A stretch of DNA of 64,000 bases from Jiangella sp. DSM 45060 (lineage in GTDB: Bacteria; Actinomycetota; Actinomycetes; Jiangellales; Jiangellaceae), in contig NZ_LT629771.1 of the NCBI RefSeq assembly GCF_900105175.1, positions 496,001 through 560,000 of the forward strand, read 5' to 3'. A program made the translations under genes and the position numbers. Shown here piece after piece: positions 33,767 to 42,055 of the stretch. How positions within the stretch are numbered: position 1 is the stretch's first letter; each line of letters opens with the position of its first letter. The notes beneath the pieces are model-generated. The model did no database searches and had not been told where the DNA came from. It saw only the letters and a program-made list of their open reading frames with translations.

Positions 33767-34233
33767 GGCCGGCGGTGACGGGCGCGTGGCGTGGCGGGGC
33801 GGGCGCGGCATGGCGCGGCGTGGGGCGGTGCGGTGCGCCGTGGCGCGGTGTCCACCCCTCCCGGCCGGGTGGGCCACCAACTCTACGGCCGCGCACCGAC
33901 AACGTCCGCGGCCCGCGGGCGGCGGTGATGGGGCTCGAGTGCGGCGCCCGGCGTGGTACAGCAGGTCGTCGCGTGGGGTGGCGTGGCACGGCAGGGGCGC
34001 GGCGTGGCGCGGTGTCCACCCCTCCCGGCCGGGTGGGCCACCACTCTACGGCCGCGCACCGACAACGTCCGCGGCTGCGGCCGGCGGTGACGGCTCGAGC
34101 GCGGCGGCCGGCGTGGCGCGGTGTGGGGCGGTGCGGTGCGACGTGGCGCGGTGTCCACCCCTCCAGGCCGGGTGGGCCACCAACTCTACGGCCGCGCACC
34201 GACAACGTCCGCGGCCCGCGGCCGACGGTGACG
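33767..34233. repeat. three-period tandem repeat array, unit about 140-165 bp
   Basis: The anchor ggcggtgacg (or a one-base variant) occurs at 33771, 33921, 34083 and 34224, giving periods of 150, 162 and 141 bases. Each unit ends with a nearly invariant core of about 70 bases starting at 33841, 34005 and 34144 (tggcgcggtgtccacccct...). The second core lacks one A and the third has one C-to-A change. Each core holds the inverted pair ccaccc/gggtgg. The unit spacers are variable GC-rich DNA. The array lies in the intergenic region between the divergent RDD and SpoIIM genes. Confidence 0.85.
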
Positions 34234-34381
34234 ATGCCGCCCGCGGCCCGCGGCCCGTGGCGCCGGTCCCGCCCACGCCGGGCAGCCGCGCCGCGAGCCC
34301 GGCGACGTCCAGTTCGCCGGCCCGCACGAGCAGGCGGTCGGCCGCTTCCTCGGCTGCGGTGACACCGTCGCCGTCGAGCAT
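34046..34381 (-). CDS. small hypothetical protein whose 3' half is tandem repeat
   Basis: A possible 111-residue gene. AGGAGG at minus-strand 34394-34389 stands 7 bases before ATG 34381, an ideal signal. The first ~45 residues look like genuine protein: a helical stretch LDGDGVTAAEEAADRLLVRA, then GELDVAGLAARLPGVGG. Beyond that the frame enters the tandem repeats and becomes low-complexity Ala/Pro/His/Arg up to a stop inside the middle repeat core. The original C-terminus may have been replaced by repeat growth. It is divergent from SpoIIM with 74 bases between starts. I do not recognise the N-terminal part. Confidence 0.4.
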   Translation of the reverse strand: MLDGDGVTAAEEAADRLLVRAGELDVAGLAARLPGVGGTGATGRGPRAASSPSAAGRGRCRCAAVELVAHPAWRGGHRATSHRTAPHRATPAAALEPSPPAAAADVVGARP

Positions 34382-34455
34382 CGCGGTCCTCCTCGTCGAG
34401 AGCGATGCCCTAGTCTCGGACACGGGCTCGGAGTCGGCGCGTGAAGGGACGGCAG

Positions 34456-35457
34456 GTGGACCTCGACGCGTTCGTCGCGGCGCACCGCGACGAGTGGGAC
34501 CGCCTCGAGCGGCTGGTCCGCCGCCGCGGCCGGCTCACCGGGCCCGAGGCCGACGAGCTGGTCGCGTTGTACCGCGCGGCGTCCACGCACCTGTCCACGC
34601 TGCGCTCGGCCGCGCCCGACCCCGTCCTGCTCGGACGGCTGTCGTCGCTGGTGGCGCGGGCTCGCACGGCCATCGCCGGCGCCCACGACCCCGGCTGGCG
34701 CGACGTCGTCCGGTTCCTCACTGTCGGCTTCCCGGCGGCCGTGTACCTCAACCGGCGCTGGTGGATCGGCGCGGCGCTCGCCTTCGCCGTCGTCTCTGTC
34801 GCGGTCGCCTGGTGGGTCGCCGCGAACCCGGCGGTTCAGGCGACCATCGGCGCGCCGGAGCAGATCAGGCAGCTGGTCGAGCACGACTTCGAGGACTACT
34901 ACTCGGCGAACCCGGCCGGCTCGTTCGCCGCCCGCGTGTGGGTGAACAACGCCTGGGTGGCGGCGGCCTGCCTCGCGCTCGGCGTCTTCCTCGGCATCCC
35001 GGTCGTGTACGTGCTGTGGATGAACGCCGTCAACGTGGCCGCGTCGGCCGGGTTGATGGCGGCGGCCGGCCGCCTGGACGTGTTCTTCGGCCTGATCACG
35101 CCGCACGGCCTGCTGGAGCTGACGGCGGTGTTCGTCGCCGCGGGGGCCGGGTTGCGGCTGGGCTGGACGGTCGTCGATCCGGGTCCGCGCGGACGCGGCG
35201 AGGCGCTGGCCGAGACCGGACGGGCGACGCTCGGCATGGCGCTCGGGCTGGCCTGCGTGCTGCTGGTGTCCGGCGTCATCGAGGCGTTCGTGACGCCGTC
35301 GGGCCTGCCGACGTGGGCGCGCATCGCCATCGGGGTGCTCGCGGAGGCGTTGTTCCTCGCCTACGTGTGGGTGTACGGACGGCGCGCGGTGCTGGCCGGC
35401 GAGGTCGGCGACATCGACCGCGACGCCCGCGCCGACACCCTCCCGGTGGCGGGTTAG
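34456..35457 (+). CDS. stage II sporulation protein M family (DUF95) membrane protein
   Basis: About 333 residues. It starts VDLDAFVAAHRDEWDRLERL, a soluble helical N-terminus including YRAASTHLSTLRSAAPDP, followed by about five membrane helices: WWIGAALAFAVVSVAVAWWV, VAAACLALGVFLGIPVVYVL, and later ones. The conserved NNAWVAAACLALGVFLGIP and ITPHGLLELTAVFVAAGAGL are SpoIIM/DUF95 signatures. AAGGGA at 34444-34449 stands 6 bases before GTG 34456; GTG 34441 is an alternative. In actinomycetes these genes accompany RDD and DUF58/MoxR genes, as here, and probably act in envelope organisation. Its stop overlaps the opposing DUF58 stop. Confidence 0.88.
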   Translation: MDLDAFVAAHRDEWDRLERLVRRRGRLTGPEADELVALYRAASTHLSTLRSAAPDPVLLGRLSSLVARARTAIAGAHDPGWRDVVRFLTVGFPAAVYLNRRWWIGAALAFAVVSVAVAWWVAANPAVQATIGAPEQIRQLVEHDFEDYYSANPAGSFAARVWVNNAWVAAACLALGVFLGIPVVYVLWMNAVNVAASAGLMAAAGRLDVFFGLITPHGLLELTAVFVAAGAGLRLGWTVVDPGPRGRGEALAETGRATLGMALGLACVLLVSGVIEAFVTPSGLPTWARIAIGVLAEALFLAYVWVYGRRAVLAGEVGDIDRDARADTLPVAG

Positions 35458-36749
35458 AGCCGTCCGGTCGCCTTGAGCTCCAGGTAGGCGTCGGCGACGG
35501 CGGGCGGGAGGTCGGCCGGCGGCTGGTCGACGACGTGGGCGCCGCGGCGGCCGAGCAGCTCGGCCAGTTGGGCGCGGGCGAGGCGGTCGTGTTCGGCGGC
35601 GGCAGCGGCGTAGACGGCGTCGGAGTCGCCCCGGCCGGCGGCCAACTCGGCCAGCCGGGGGTCGGCCACCGACGCGACCATGACGGTGTGCCGCCGGGTC
35701 AGCCGTCCGAGCACCGGCAGCAGCCCCAGCTCGACGGCGCTGGAGTCGAGCCCGGTAACGATGACGACCAGCGCGTGTTGCCCCGCCCGGCTCAGGATCT
35801 CGGCGGTGAGCTGCCGGTAGTCGGTCTCGAGCAGCTCCGGCTCCAGCACCGCCAGCGCGCCGACCATGCGCCGCAGCAGGTCGGTGGCGTCCAGCCGCGC
35901 GACGTCGGCGCGGACCTGGCGGTCGTACGCGAGCAGGTCGACGCGGTCGCCGGCGCGCGCGGCCAGCGCGCCGAGCAGCAGCGCGGTGTCGATGGCGGCG
36001 TCCAGCCGGGGCTCGTCGCCGACCCGTCCCGCGGACGTCCGGCCGGTGTCGAGGACGATCAGCACGTGCCGGTCGCGCTCGGGCCGCCACGTCCGCACGA
36101 CGACGCCGCCGTGCCGGGCGGTCGCGCGCCAGTCGATGGAGCGGACGTCGTCGCCGCGGACGTACTCGCGCAGCGAGTCGAACTCGGTGCCCTGGCCGCG
36201 GATGCGCACCGCGGACCGGCCGTCGATCTCGCGCAGCCGGGCCAGCCGCGACGGCAGGTGCCGGCGGGCCCGGAACGGTGGCAGCACCCGGACGGTCCAC
36301 GGGACGGCGTGCGAGCCCTGCCGTCCCGCCAGCCCGAGCGGGCCGAGGCTGCGCACCGTCACGCGGTCGGCGGTGCGGTCGCCGCGCCTGGTCGGCCGCA
36401 ACGACGTCTCGACCAGCCGCCGCGCACCGGCTGGGAGGTCGACGGCGATGCGGTCGGCGACGGCGCCCGCGGACGGCGGCCAGGCGTCGCGCAGCAGCCC
36501 GCGGACCCGGCGGCGGCCGTCGTTGCGCACGCTCAGCCGCACCGTCGCCGTCGTGCCCAGCCGCGCCGTGTGGTCGCCGTCGCGGGACAGCCGCAGCGCG
36601 CGCGGCGACCCGGCCAGCGCGACGTCGGCCAGCGCGAGCGCCAGCACGACCCCCGTCACGCCCACGATGCCGGCCCACGACGGCGCCGCGGCCGCCACGA
36701 CCACCGCGCCGATGGCCGCCAGCGCCGCGACCCGCCCCGTCAGGACCAT
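35454..36749 (-). CDS. DUF58 domain protein
   Basis: A 431-residue membrane-anchored protein. Two N-terminal hydrophobic helices lie within residues 5-50, then a beta-rich region (TARLGTTATVRLSVRNDGRR). The DUF58 signature GTEFDSLREYVRGDDVRSID with WRATARHGGVVVRTW follows, and then a von Willebrand-A-like fold (HVLIVLDTGRTSAGRVGDEP). It is the usual partner of MoxR ATPases: the pair is thought to assemble or activate other proteins through a MIDAS-type site. The ATG 36749 overlaps the moxR stop by one base (TGATG). It is the last gene of a five-gene minus-strand operon. Confidence 0.92.
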   Translation of the reverse strand: MVLTGRVAALAAIGAVVVAAAAPSWAGIVGVTGVVLALALADVALAGSPRALRLSRDGDHTARLGTTATVRLSVRNDGRRRVRGLLRDAWPPSAGAVADRIAVDLPAGARRLVETSLRPTRRGDRTADRVTVRSLGPLGLAGRQGSHAVPWTVRVLPPFRARRHLPSRLARLREIDGRSAVRIRGQGTEFDSLREYVRGDDVRSIDWRATARHGGVVVRTWRPERDRHVLIVLDTGRTSAGRVGDEPRLDAAIDTALLLGALAARAGDRVDLLAYDRQVRADVARLDATDLLRRMVGALAVLEPELLETDYRQLTAEILSRAGQHALVVIVTGLDSSAVELGLLPVLGRLTRRHTVMVASVADPRLAELAAGRGDSDAVYAAAAAEHDRLARAQLAELLGRRGAHVVDQPPADLPPAVADAYLELKATGRL

Positions 36750-37732
36750 CAGCGCGGGACGGGGACCGTGGCCAGGACCGTCTCGAGCACGGAGTCGGCG
36801 GTGACGCCCTCCATCTCGGCCTCCGGCCGTAGCGACAGCCGGTGCCGCAGCGTCGGCCGGGCCAGCGCCTTGACGTCGTCGGGCGTCACGTACCCGCGCC
36901 CGGACAGCCAGGCCCACGCGCGCGCCGTCTTGAGCAGCGCCGTCGCACCACGCGGCGAGACGCCCAGCTGCACCGACGGCGACGTGCGGGTGGCCCGGCA
37001 GACGTCGACGACGTAGCCGAGCACGTCGGGCTCGACCCGGACGGCGGCGACGGCCTCGCGCGCGGCCGCGAGGTCGTCCGGGCCGGCCACCGCCTGGACG
37101 CCGGCGGCCGCGAGGTCGCGCGGGTCGAAACCGTCGGCGTGCCGGCGCAGCACCGCGATCTCGTCGTCGCGCTCGGACACCGTGACGGTGAGCTTGAGCA
37201 GGAAGCGGTCGAGTTGCGCCTCGGGCAGCGGGTAGGTGCCCTCGTACTCGACCGGGTTCTGGGTGGCGGCGACGAGGAACGGGTCGGGCAGCGGCCGCGG
37301 CCGGCCGTCGACGGAGACCTGCCGCTCCTCCATCGCCTCCAGCAGCGCGGCCTGCGTCTTCGGCGGCGTCCGGTTGATCTCGTCGGCGAGCAGCAGGTTC
37401 GTGAAGACCGGGCCCTCGACGAAGGAGAACTCCGCCGTGCGCGCGTCGTAGACGAGCGAGCCGGTGATGTCGCCGGGCATGAGGTCGGGGGTGAACTGCA
37501 CCCGCTTCGTCTCGACCCGCAGCGTCGCCGCGAGCGCCCGGACCAGGAGCGTCTTCGCGACGCCGGGCACGCCCTCGAGGAGCACGTGACCGCGGCAGAG
37601 CAGCCCGATGACCAGGCCGCTCACCACGGCGTCCTGCCCGACGACGGCCTTCGCGACCTCCTCGCGGACGCTGGTCAGCGCCGCGCGGGCGGCGTCGGAC
37701 GTGGGTGCGGGGGACTGCGCCGAGAACGTCAC
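36749..37732 (-). CDS. MoxR family AAA+ ATPase
   Basis: A 327-residue AAA+ ATPase. EEVAKAVVGQDAVVSGLVIG leads into the Walker A GVPGVAKT. LMPGDITGSLVYD, the Walker B LLLADEINRTPPKTQAALLE, sensor 1 VAATQNPVEYEGTYPLPEAQ, the arginine-finger region LDRFLLKL, and sensor 2 VSPRGATALLKTARAWA are all intact. MoxR proteins are chaperone-like remodellers working with DUF58/vWA proteins encoded alongside. The GTG start overlaps the DUF4350 stop (GTGA) and its own stop overlaps the DUF58 start, so expression is coupled on both sides. Confidence 0.95.
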   Translation of the reverse strand: MTFSAQSPAPTSDAARAALTSVREEVAKAVVGQDAVVSGLVIGLLCRGHVLLEGVPGVAKTLLVRALAATLRVETKRVQFTPDLMPGDITGSLVYDARTAEFSFVEGPVFTNLLLADEINRTPPKTQAALLEAMEERQVSVDGRPRPLPDPFLVAATQNPVEYEGTYPLPEAQLDRFLLKLTVTVSERDDEIAVLRRHADGFDPRDLAAAGVQAVAGPDDLAAAREAVAAVRVEPDVLGYVVDVCRATRTSPSVQLGVSPRGATALLKTARAWAWLSGRGYVTPDDVKALARPTLRHRLSLRPEAEMEGVTADSVLETVLATVPVPR

Positions 37733-38958
37733 GATGGACGGGGATCCTTTCCGGTGGGCGAGGCGCCGGTGGCCCGGGGGACACCGGCATTCTCCAGGTC
37801 GTCGAGGTCGGCGGCCAGCCGCACCAGGGCGGCGTCGTCGGCCGGCGGCGGGCCGGCCAGCAGCGCGGCGATCTCCGCGGCGGGCCGGCCGGTGCGGGCG
37901 GCGAGCGTCGCGGCCAGGGCGCCGACGGCGTCGGGCCCGGCCTCGCCGGTCTGGCCGGGCAGCCGGGCGGACGCGGCCAGCCGGCGGATCGCGGCCGCCC
38001 TGAGCAGCCCGGCGGCGTGCTCGCGGGACCGGCCGCGACGGTACAGCCGGGCCCGTCCCTCCGTCGTCTCGCTGGCCCGGACGACGACCGGCAGCGGCTC
38101 GGTGACCAGCCGGCCCAGCCGCCGCGCCCGCCACACGGCAGCCAGCGCCACGGCGATCGCCAGCTGCCAGGCGCCGGCCCGCACCCAGCCGGGCAGCTCG
38201 TCGGTGAACGCGGCCGGGGCGTCGGTGCCCTGCTCGGGGATGGGGCGGTACCAGATCAGCCGCCGCGTTTCGCCGAGCAGCCCCAGAGCCAGCGCCGCGT
38301 TGCCGTCGTCGTCGAGATACTCGTTCGTCAGGGGTTCGGCGGTGCCGAGCAGCACCACCTGGCCGCCGCTCTCCGTCGACGAGACCGCCAGCGCCGGCTC
38401 GCCGTCGACGGTGTAGCAGGCGGCGCCCTCGGACCGGCTGAGCTCGCCGCTGAAGCCGAACCCGCCCAGCCGCGCCGACCCGGCCCGCTCGGCGACCGGC
38501 AGCGCGCAGCCGGGCTCCACCGTGCCGGGCGCGTCGACCAGCACGGCGGTCAGCCCGGGCGCGTAGTCGGGTACCCGCAGCTCGGGCGCCACCAGCACCA
38601 GTCGCGCGCCGGTGTCGACGAGGCGGTCGATCTGGTCGGTCGTCAGCAGGTCGGGCACCGTCACCAGCACGGTGTCGTCGGGGCCCGCGGCCGCGACGGC
38701 GTCTTCGTTGCCGCGCACGGACGTGATGTCGACGCCCTGCTCGGCCAGCAGCGTGGCCAGCGCCCGCGCTCCCGGATTGTCGACGCCCTCGGGGTCGAGG
38801 TAGCCGCGGCCGGCCTGACTCTGCACGATGCCCAGGACGACCGCTGTGACCAGCAGGAACGCCACGACCGCGAGCGGACGGCGCCAGCGACGCCAATGCT
38901 CGGCGCTGGTGGGGTCGAGCGGCCGCGACTCGGGCGGCGTGGTGGTCGTCGAGCTCAC
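37729..38958 (-). CDS. DUF4350 domain membrane protein
   Basis: A 409-residue protein. One transmembrane helix near residues 28-46 (LAVVAFLLVTAVVLGIVQ) is followed by the DUF4350 region, a Rossmann-like outer domain (GARALATLLAEQGVDITSVR, TVLVTVPDLLTTDQIDRLV, GARLVLVAPE). A second helix (VRAGAWQLAIAVALAAVWRA) leads to a cytosolic tail of helices (RSREHAAGLLRAAAIRRLAA). The family sits with MoxR/DUF58/DUF4129 in actinomycetes; function unknown, but the fold suggests ligand binding outside the membrane. Starts at a GTG overlapping the DUF4129 stop. Confidence 0.88.
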   Translation of the reverse strand: MSSTTTTPPESRPLDPTSAEHWRRWRRPLAVVAFLLVTAVVLGIVQSQAGRGYLDPEGVDNPGARALATLLAEQGVDITSVRGNEDAVAAAGPDDTVLVTVPDLLTTDQIDRLVDTGARLVLVAPELRVPDYAPGLTAVLVDAPGTVEPGCALPVAERAGSARLGGFGFSGELSRSEGAACYTVDGEPALAVSSTESGGQVVLLGTAEPLTNEYLDDDGNAALALGLLGETRRLIWYRPIPEQGTDAPAAFTDELPGWVRAGAWQLAIAVALAAVWRARRLGRLVTEPLPVVVRASETTEGRARLYRRGRSREHAAGLLRAAAIRRLAASARLPGQTGEAGPDAVGALAATLAARTGRPAAEIAALLAGPPPADDAALVRLAADLDDLENAGVPRATGASPTGKDPRPS

Positions 38959-39620
38959 CGGGGCACCGCCAGGACGGGTCCGCCGGCGGCCGGCTCGGGC
39001 CGGGGCCGCGCCGCGGCAACGGCGTCGTCGAGCTCGCGCAACAGCAGGTCGTCGGCCTGCGTCGCCGCCGCCCCGCCGTAGCGGACGCCGTCGAACAGCC
39101 GGGCGCCCGCGTGCATGCCGCCGGCCGGCCGCGGGAGCTCGCCGAGCAGCGTCGTGGCCTCGCGGGCCGCCTCGTCCGCCGTGCGGCCGGCCCGCGGGTC
39201 GAGGACCCCGCGCTCCTCCAGCCCGGCGACGACGGCGCGGAACCGCTCGACGACGGCGGCCGGCCAGTCGCCGCGCCCGGCGGCGGCGTCGGCGGCGGCG
39301 CGGTACTCGGCGGCGCTGCGCCGGCGGCCGGGCAGGACGGCGCCGGAGCGGGCGGCGTTGCGCTTGGCCAGTGGCCCGGTCCGGAGGATCACCAGGGCCG
39401 CGAACCCGACCGCGATGGCGACCACGATGGCCAGCCCCAGCTGGCTGGACAGCGTGCCGCTCGCCGCCTCGATGATCCGCTCCAGCTGCTCGGCGAGCCA
39501 GCGCAGCACGCGCGTCACGATCGGGGTGTCGCGCTCGTAGAACGGCCTCGCGAGCTCCTGCCGGGCGAGCTCGCGCGCCTCGTCGCGGCCGAGGTCGACC
39601 GGGATCGACGCCACGATCAC
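38955..39620 (-). CDS. DUF4129 domain membrane protein
   Basis: A 221-residue protein. The opening IPVDLGRDEARELARQELAR with PFYERDTPIVTRVLRWLAEQ is the family start. One helix (LGLAIVVAIAVGFAALVILR) follows, then the cytosolic DUF4129 part: YRAAADAAAGRGDWPAAVVE, RFRAVVAGLEERGVLDPRAG, RTADEAAREA and a final GVRYGGAAATQADDL helix pair. This resembles the C-terminal part of transglutaminase-like membrane proteins found in MoxR clusters. The GTG at 39620 overlaps the upstream stop; GTG 39614 is possible. Confidence 0.88.
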   Translation of the reverse strand: MIVASIPVDLGRDEARELARQELARPFYERDTPIVTRVLRWLAEQLERIIEAASGTLSSQLGLAIVVAIAVGFAALVILRTGPLAKRNAARSGAVLPGRRRSAAEYRAAADAAAGRGDWPAAVVERFRAVVAGLEERGVLDPRAGRTADEAAREATTLLGELPRPAGGMHAGARLFDGVRYGGAAATQADDLLLRELDDAVAAARPRPEPAAGGPVLAVPR

Positions 39621-41134
39621 GGCGATCCCGGAGGCGCTCCGCTGCCGCCGCGTCCGTGCAGGTCGACGCCGGCCGCGCGGGCGAGCTCGATGTCGAGGCC
39701 CTCGCGCCGGATGCGCCGGTCGATGTACAGCAGCGCCGTGGCCGCCGCCGCGAACGGCGCCGTGATGGTCGCCGAGATCATGCCGGCCAGCGTGTTCAGC
39801 ACGTACCAGGTGACGGGGTCGTCGGCGGCGTTGGTGCCGAGCATGGACGGCACGCCGAACGGCACCGCCACGACCTGCCCGATCAGGAACGTGATGAACA
39901 GGATCAGGAGCAGGATGGCGAACACCCGCCACCACGACGTCTTCACCAGCGTCGCCGACCGCCGCAGCGACTCGACCACCCGGATCGGCCGCGTCGCGCC
40001 GTCGGCCGTCGTCGTCTCCAGCATGAGCGCCGGCGTCGACAGCGCGTAGCGCACGTACAGCCAGATCGTCACCGGGACCGCCGCGACCCCCAGCAGCACG
40101 ACCAGCGCCGCCGCGGCCGTGCCGCCGACGGCCGCCAGCCCCAGGGCCGCCAGCAGCACCGCGATGGCCGGGCTGAAGTAGATCAGCGTGTACAGGAAGG
40201 TCAGCCCCAGTAGCCGCGGCAGCCGGCCCTTCGACTCGCGCCACGCCTGCCCGATGCTGAGGTCGCGGCCCAGTACCGCCTGCCCCACCACCACCGTCAG
40301 CACCCCGGTCAGGAACACCGTCACGACGACGGTGACCAGCCAGCCGATCAGCGCCGCCGGGATGCCCCGAGCCAGCGCGTCGAACGTCTCGGCCTCGGTC
40401 ATGCCGAGGTCGGGCTGGGTGATGGTCTCGCCGAACACCCACGCCAGCAGCGCCGACGAGAGGATCTGCGTCGTCGCCGCCACGACCGCGGACAGGCCGA
40501 GCATGGCGGCGAGGTTGCGGCGGATGGTCGTGATGGCGCCGTCGAGGATCTCCGTGACGCCCAGCGGGCGCAGCGGGATGACGCCCGGCTTCACGTCGGG
40601 CGCCCGCCAGCCCGGTCCCGGGCCGTTCGACCAGGCGCCGTAGCCCGGCTGGCCCTGGCGGGGCTCGCCGTAGGCTGGGCCCTGGCCTGGTTGGCCGGCG
40701 CCGGGCTGGCCCGCGCTGGGCGGGCCGGTGTAGGTGGGGCCGCCGGGACGGTCCCAACCGCCCTTCTGTTCGGCGGTCGGCCGCTGCCAGCCCTGCGGGG
40801 ACTGGTCCCAGCCGCCGCCCGGACCCCAGCCGCCGGCGTTCCAGCCGCTGTCCTGAGCGCTCTGGTCGCCCTGACCGCCCTGTTCGCCGGAGCCGCCGCC
40901 CTGTCCGCCGCTCGGCACGCCGGGGTCGCTGCCCGGCCGGCCCGGACCACCCGCCGGGAACCCCGGCTGCTGCGGCGACCAGCCCGGATACGGCGGCGGC
41001 GCGGGCGGGACCACCGGTGCGGGCGGGGCCACCGGATCGGCGCCGTCCGGGGCGGGCGCGTGGCCGCCGCGCGTCGCGTCGTCCTCGCGCGCCGCGTCGT
41101 CGTCCGGCGGAGGCGCCCCCGCGATCCCGGACAT
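39617..41134 (-). CDS. multi-pass membrane protein with Pro/Gly-rich N-terminus
   Basis: About 505 residues. The first ~200 are low complexity (Pro, Gly, Gln, Trp) in short repeats such as GQPGAGQPGQGPAYGEPRQG and are probably disordered and cytosolic. From VIPLRPLGVTEILDGAITTI on there are about six membrane helices (GWLVTVVVTVFLTGVLTVVV, ALGLAAVGGTAAAALVVLLG, VFAILLLILFITFLIGQVVA), as in the glycerophosphoryl diester phosphodiesterase membrane-domain family. No catalytic domain is attached. GGGAG lies 4 bases before ATG 41134, which is therefore chosen over frames open further upstream. It is the first gene of the DUF4129-DUF4350-MoxR-DUF58 operon. Confidence 0.85.
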   Translation of the reverse strand: MSGIAGAPPPDDDAAREDDATRGGHAPAPDGADPVAPPAPVVPPAPPPYPGWSPQQPGFPAGGPGRPGSDPGVPSGGQGGGSGEQGGQGDQSAQDSGWNAGGWGPGGGWDQSPQGWQRPTAEQKGGWDRPGGPTYTGPPSAGQPGAGQPGQGPAYGEPRQGQPGYGAWSNGPGPGWRAPDVKPGVIPLRPLGVTEILDGAITTIRRNLAAMLGLSAVVAATTQILSSALLAWVFGETITQPDLGMTEAETFDALARGIPAALIGWLVTVVVTVFLTGVLTVVVGQAVLGRDLSIGQAWRESKGRLPRLLGLTFLYTLIYFSPAIAVLLAALGLAAVGGTAAAALVVLLGVAAVPVTIWLYVRYALSTPALMLETTTADGATRPIRVVESLRRSATLVKTSWWRVFAILLLILFITFLIGQVVAVPFGVPSMLGTNAADDPVTWYVLNTLAGMISATITAPFAAAATALLYIDRRIRREGLDIELARAAGVDLHGRGGSGAPPGSP

Positions 41135-41367
41135 CGGGCTCCCTTCTTCGGCGCCGGACGGCCGTCGCGGGCCGATCCGGCGCATGCTCCGCACGCCCCC
41201 TGGGCGCTCTGGCCGTCGCCGTCGCGCGCCCGCGAACCCCCGCGGACCCGCCGGTCTCACCTCAATCCTGTCACGTCCGGCGGCCTCTGCTCAGACGAGC
41301 CACCGGCGCGTCCGGCGGCACGCTGGCGAGCGACTTTTTCACTCTGAGGCCTCTTCGGTGTCACGAT

Positions 41368-42051
41368 ATGGACATGAAGGGACGTGTGCTCATCGTCGAC
41401 GACGACACAGCGTTGGCGGAGATGCTAGGGATTGTGCTGCGTGGCGAGGGGTACGAGCACGCCATCATCACCCGCGGCGACGACGTTCTGCCGGCGTTCC
41501 GTGAGTTCAAGCCCGACCTCGTGCTGCTCGATCTCATGCTGCCCGGCCGCGACGGCATCGACGTGTGCAAGGAGATCCGCGCCGAGTCCGGCGTGCCCAT
41601 CGTCATGCTGACCGCCAAGAGCGACACCGTCGACATCGTCGTGGGCCTCGAGTCCGGCGCCGACGACTACGTCGTCAAGCCGTTCAAGCCCAAGGAACTG
41701 GTCGCCCGCGTGCGGGCCCGGTTGCGCCGCACCGACGACCCCAAGCCCGAGACCCTGCAGGTCGGTGACGTCGTCATCGACGTCGCCGGTCACTCGGTCA
41801 AACGCGACGGCCAGCCGATCTCGCTGACGCCGCTGGAATTCGACCTCCTCGCCTGCCTGGCCCGCCGCCCATGGCAGGTGTTCACCCGCGAGGAGCTGCT
41901 CGAGAAGGTGTGGGGCTACCGCCACGCCACCGACACCCGCCTGGTCAACGTGCACGTGCAGCGGCTGCGCTCCAAGATCGAGCACGACCCCGAACGACCC
42001 GAGATCGTCGTGACCGTCCGTGGTGTGGGGTACAAGGCCGGACCTGGGTGA
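41368..42051 (+). CDS. mtrA: response regulator MtrA
   Basis: A 227-residue OmpR/PhoB-type regulator. The receiver domain has the acidic pocket at Asp11-Asp13, phosphoacceptor Asp55 in LVLLDLML, Thr in VMLTAKS and Lys in YVVKPFKP. The C-terminal winged helix reads SLTPLEFDLLACLARRPWQV, FTREELLEKVWGYRHATDTR and NVHVQRLRSKIEHDPERPEI, which is nearly the mycobacterial MtrA sequence from memory. It controls cell-wall turnover, DNA replication and osmotic response in actinomycetes. ATG 41368 (or 41374) starts the operon mtrA-mtrB-lpqB. The 233 bases upstream, to the divergent membrane-protein operon, must hold promoters for both. Confidence 0.97.
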   Translation: MDMKGRVLIVDDDTALAEMLGIVLRGEGYEHAIITRGDDVLPAFREFKPDLVLLDLMLPGRDGIDVCKEIRAESGVPIVMLTAKSDTVDIVVGLESGADDYVVKPFKPKELVARVRARLRRTDDPKPETLQVGDVVIDVAGHSVKRDGQPISLTPLEFDLLACLARRPWQVFTREELLEKVWGYRHATDTRLVNVHVQRLRSKIEHDPERPEIVVTVRGVGYKAGPG

Positions 42052-42055
42052 GCGG

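Noticed and set aside
33741-34205. Long minus-strand frame through the tandem repeats as one protein.
   Set aside because: It is Arg/Pro/His low complexity with no ribosome binding site at its start; only the shorter frame from 34381 has one.
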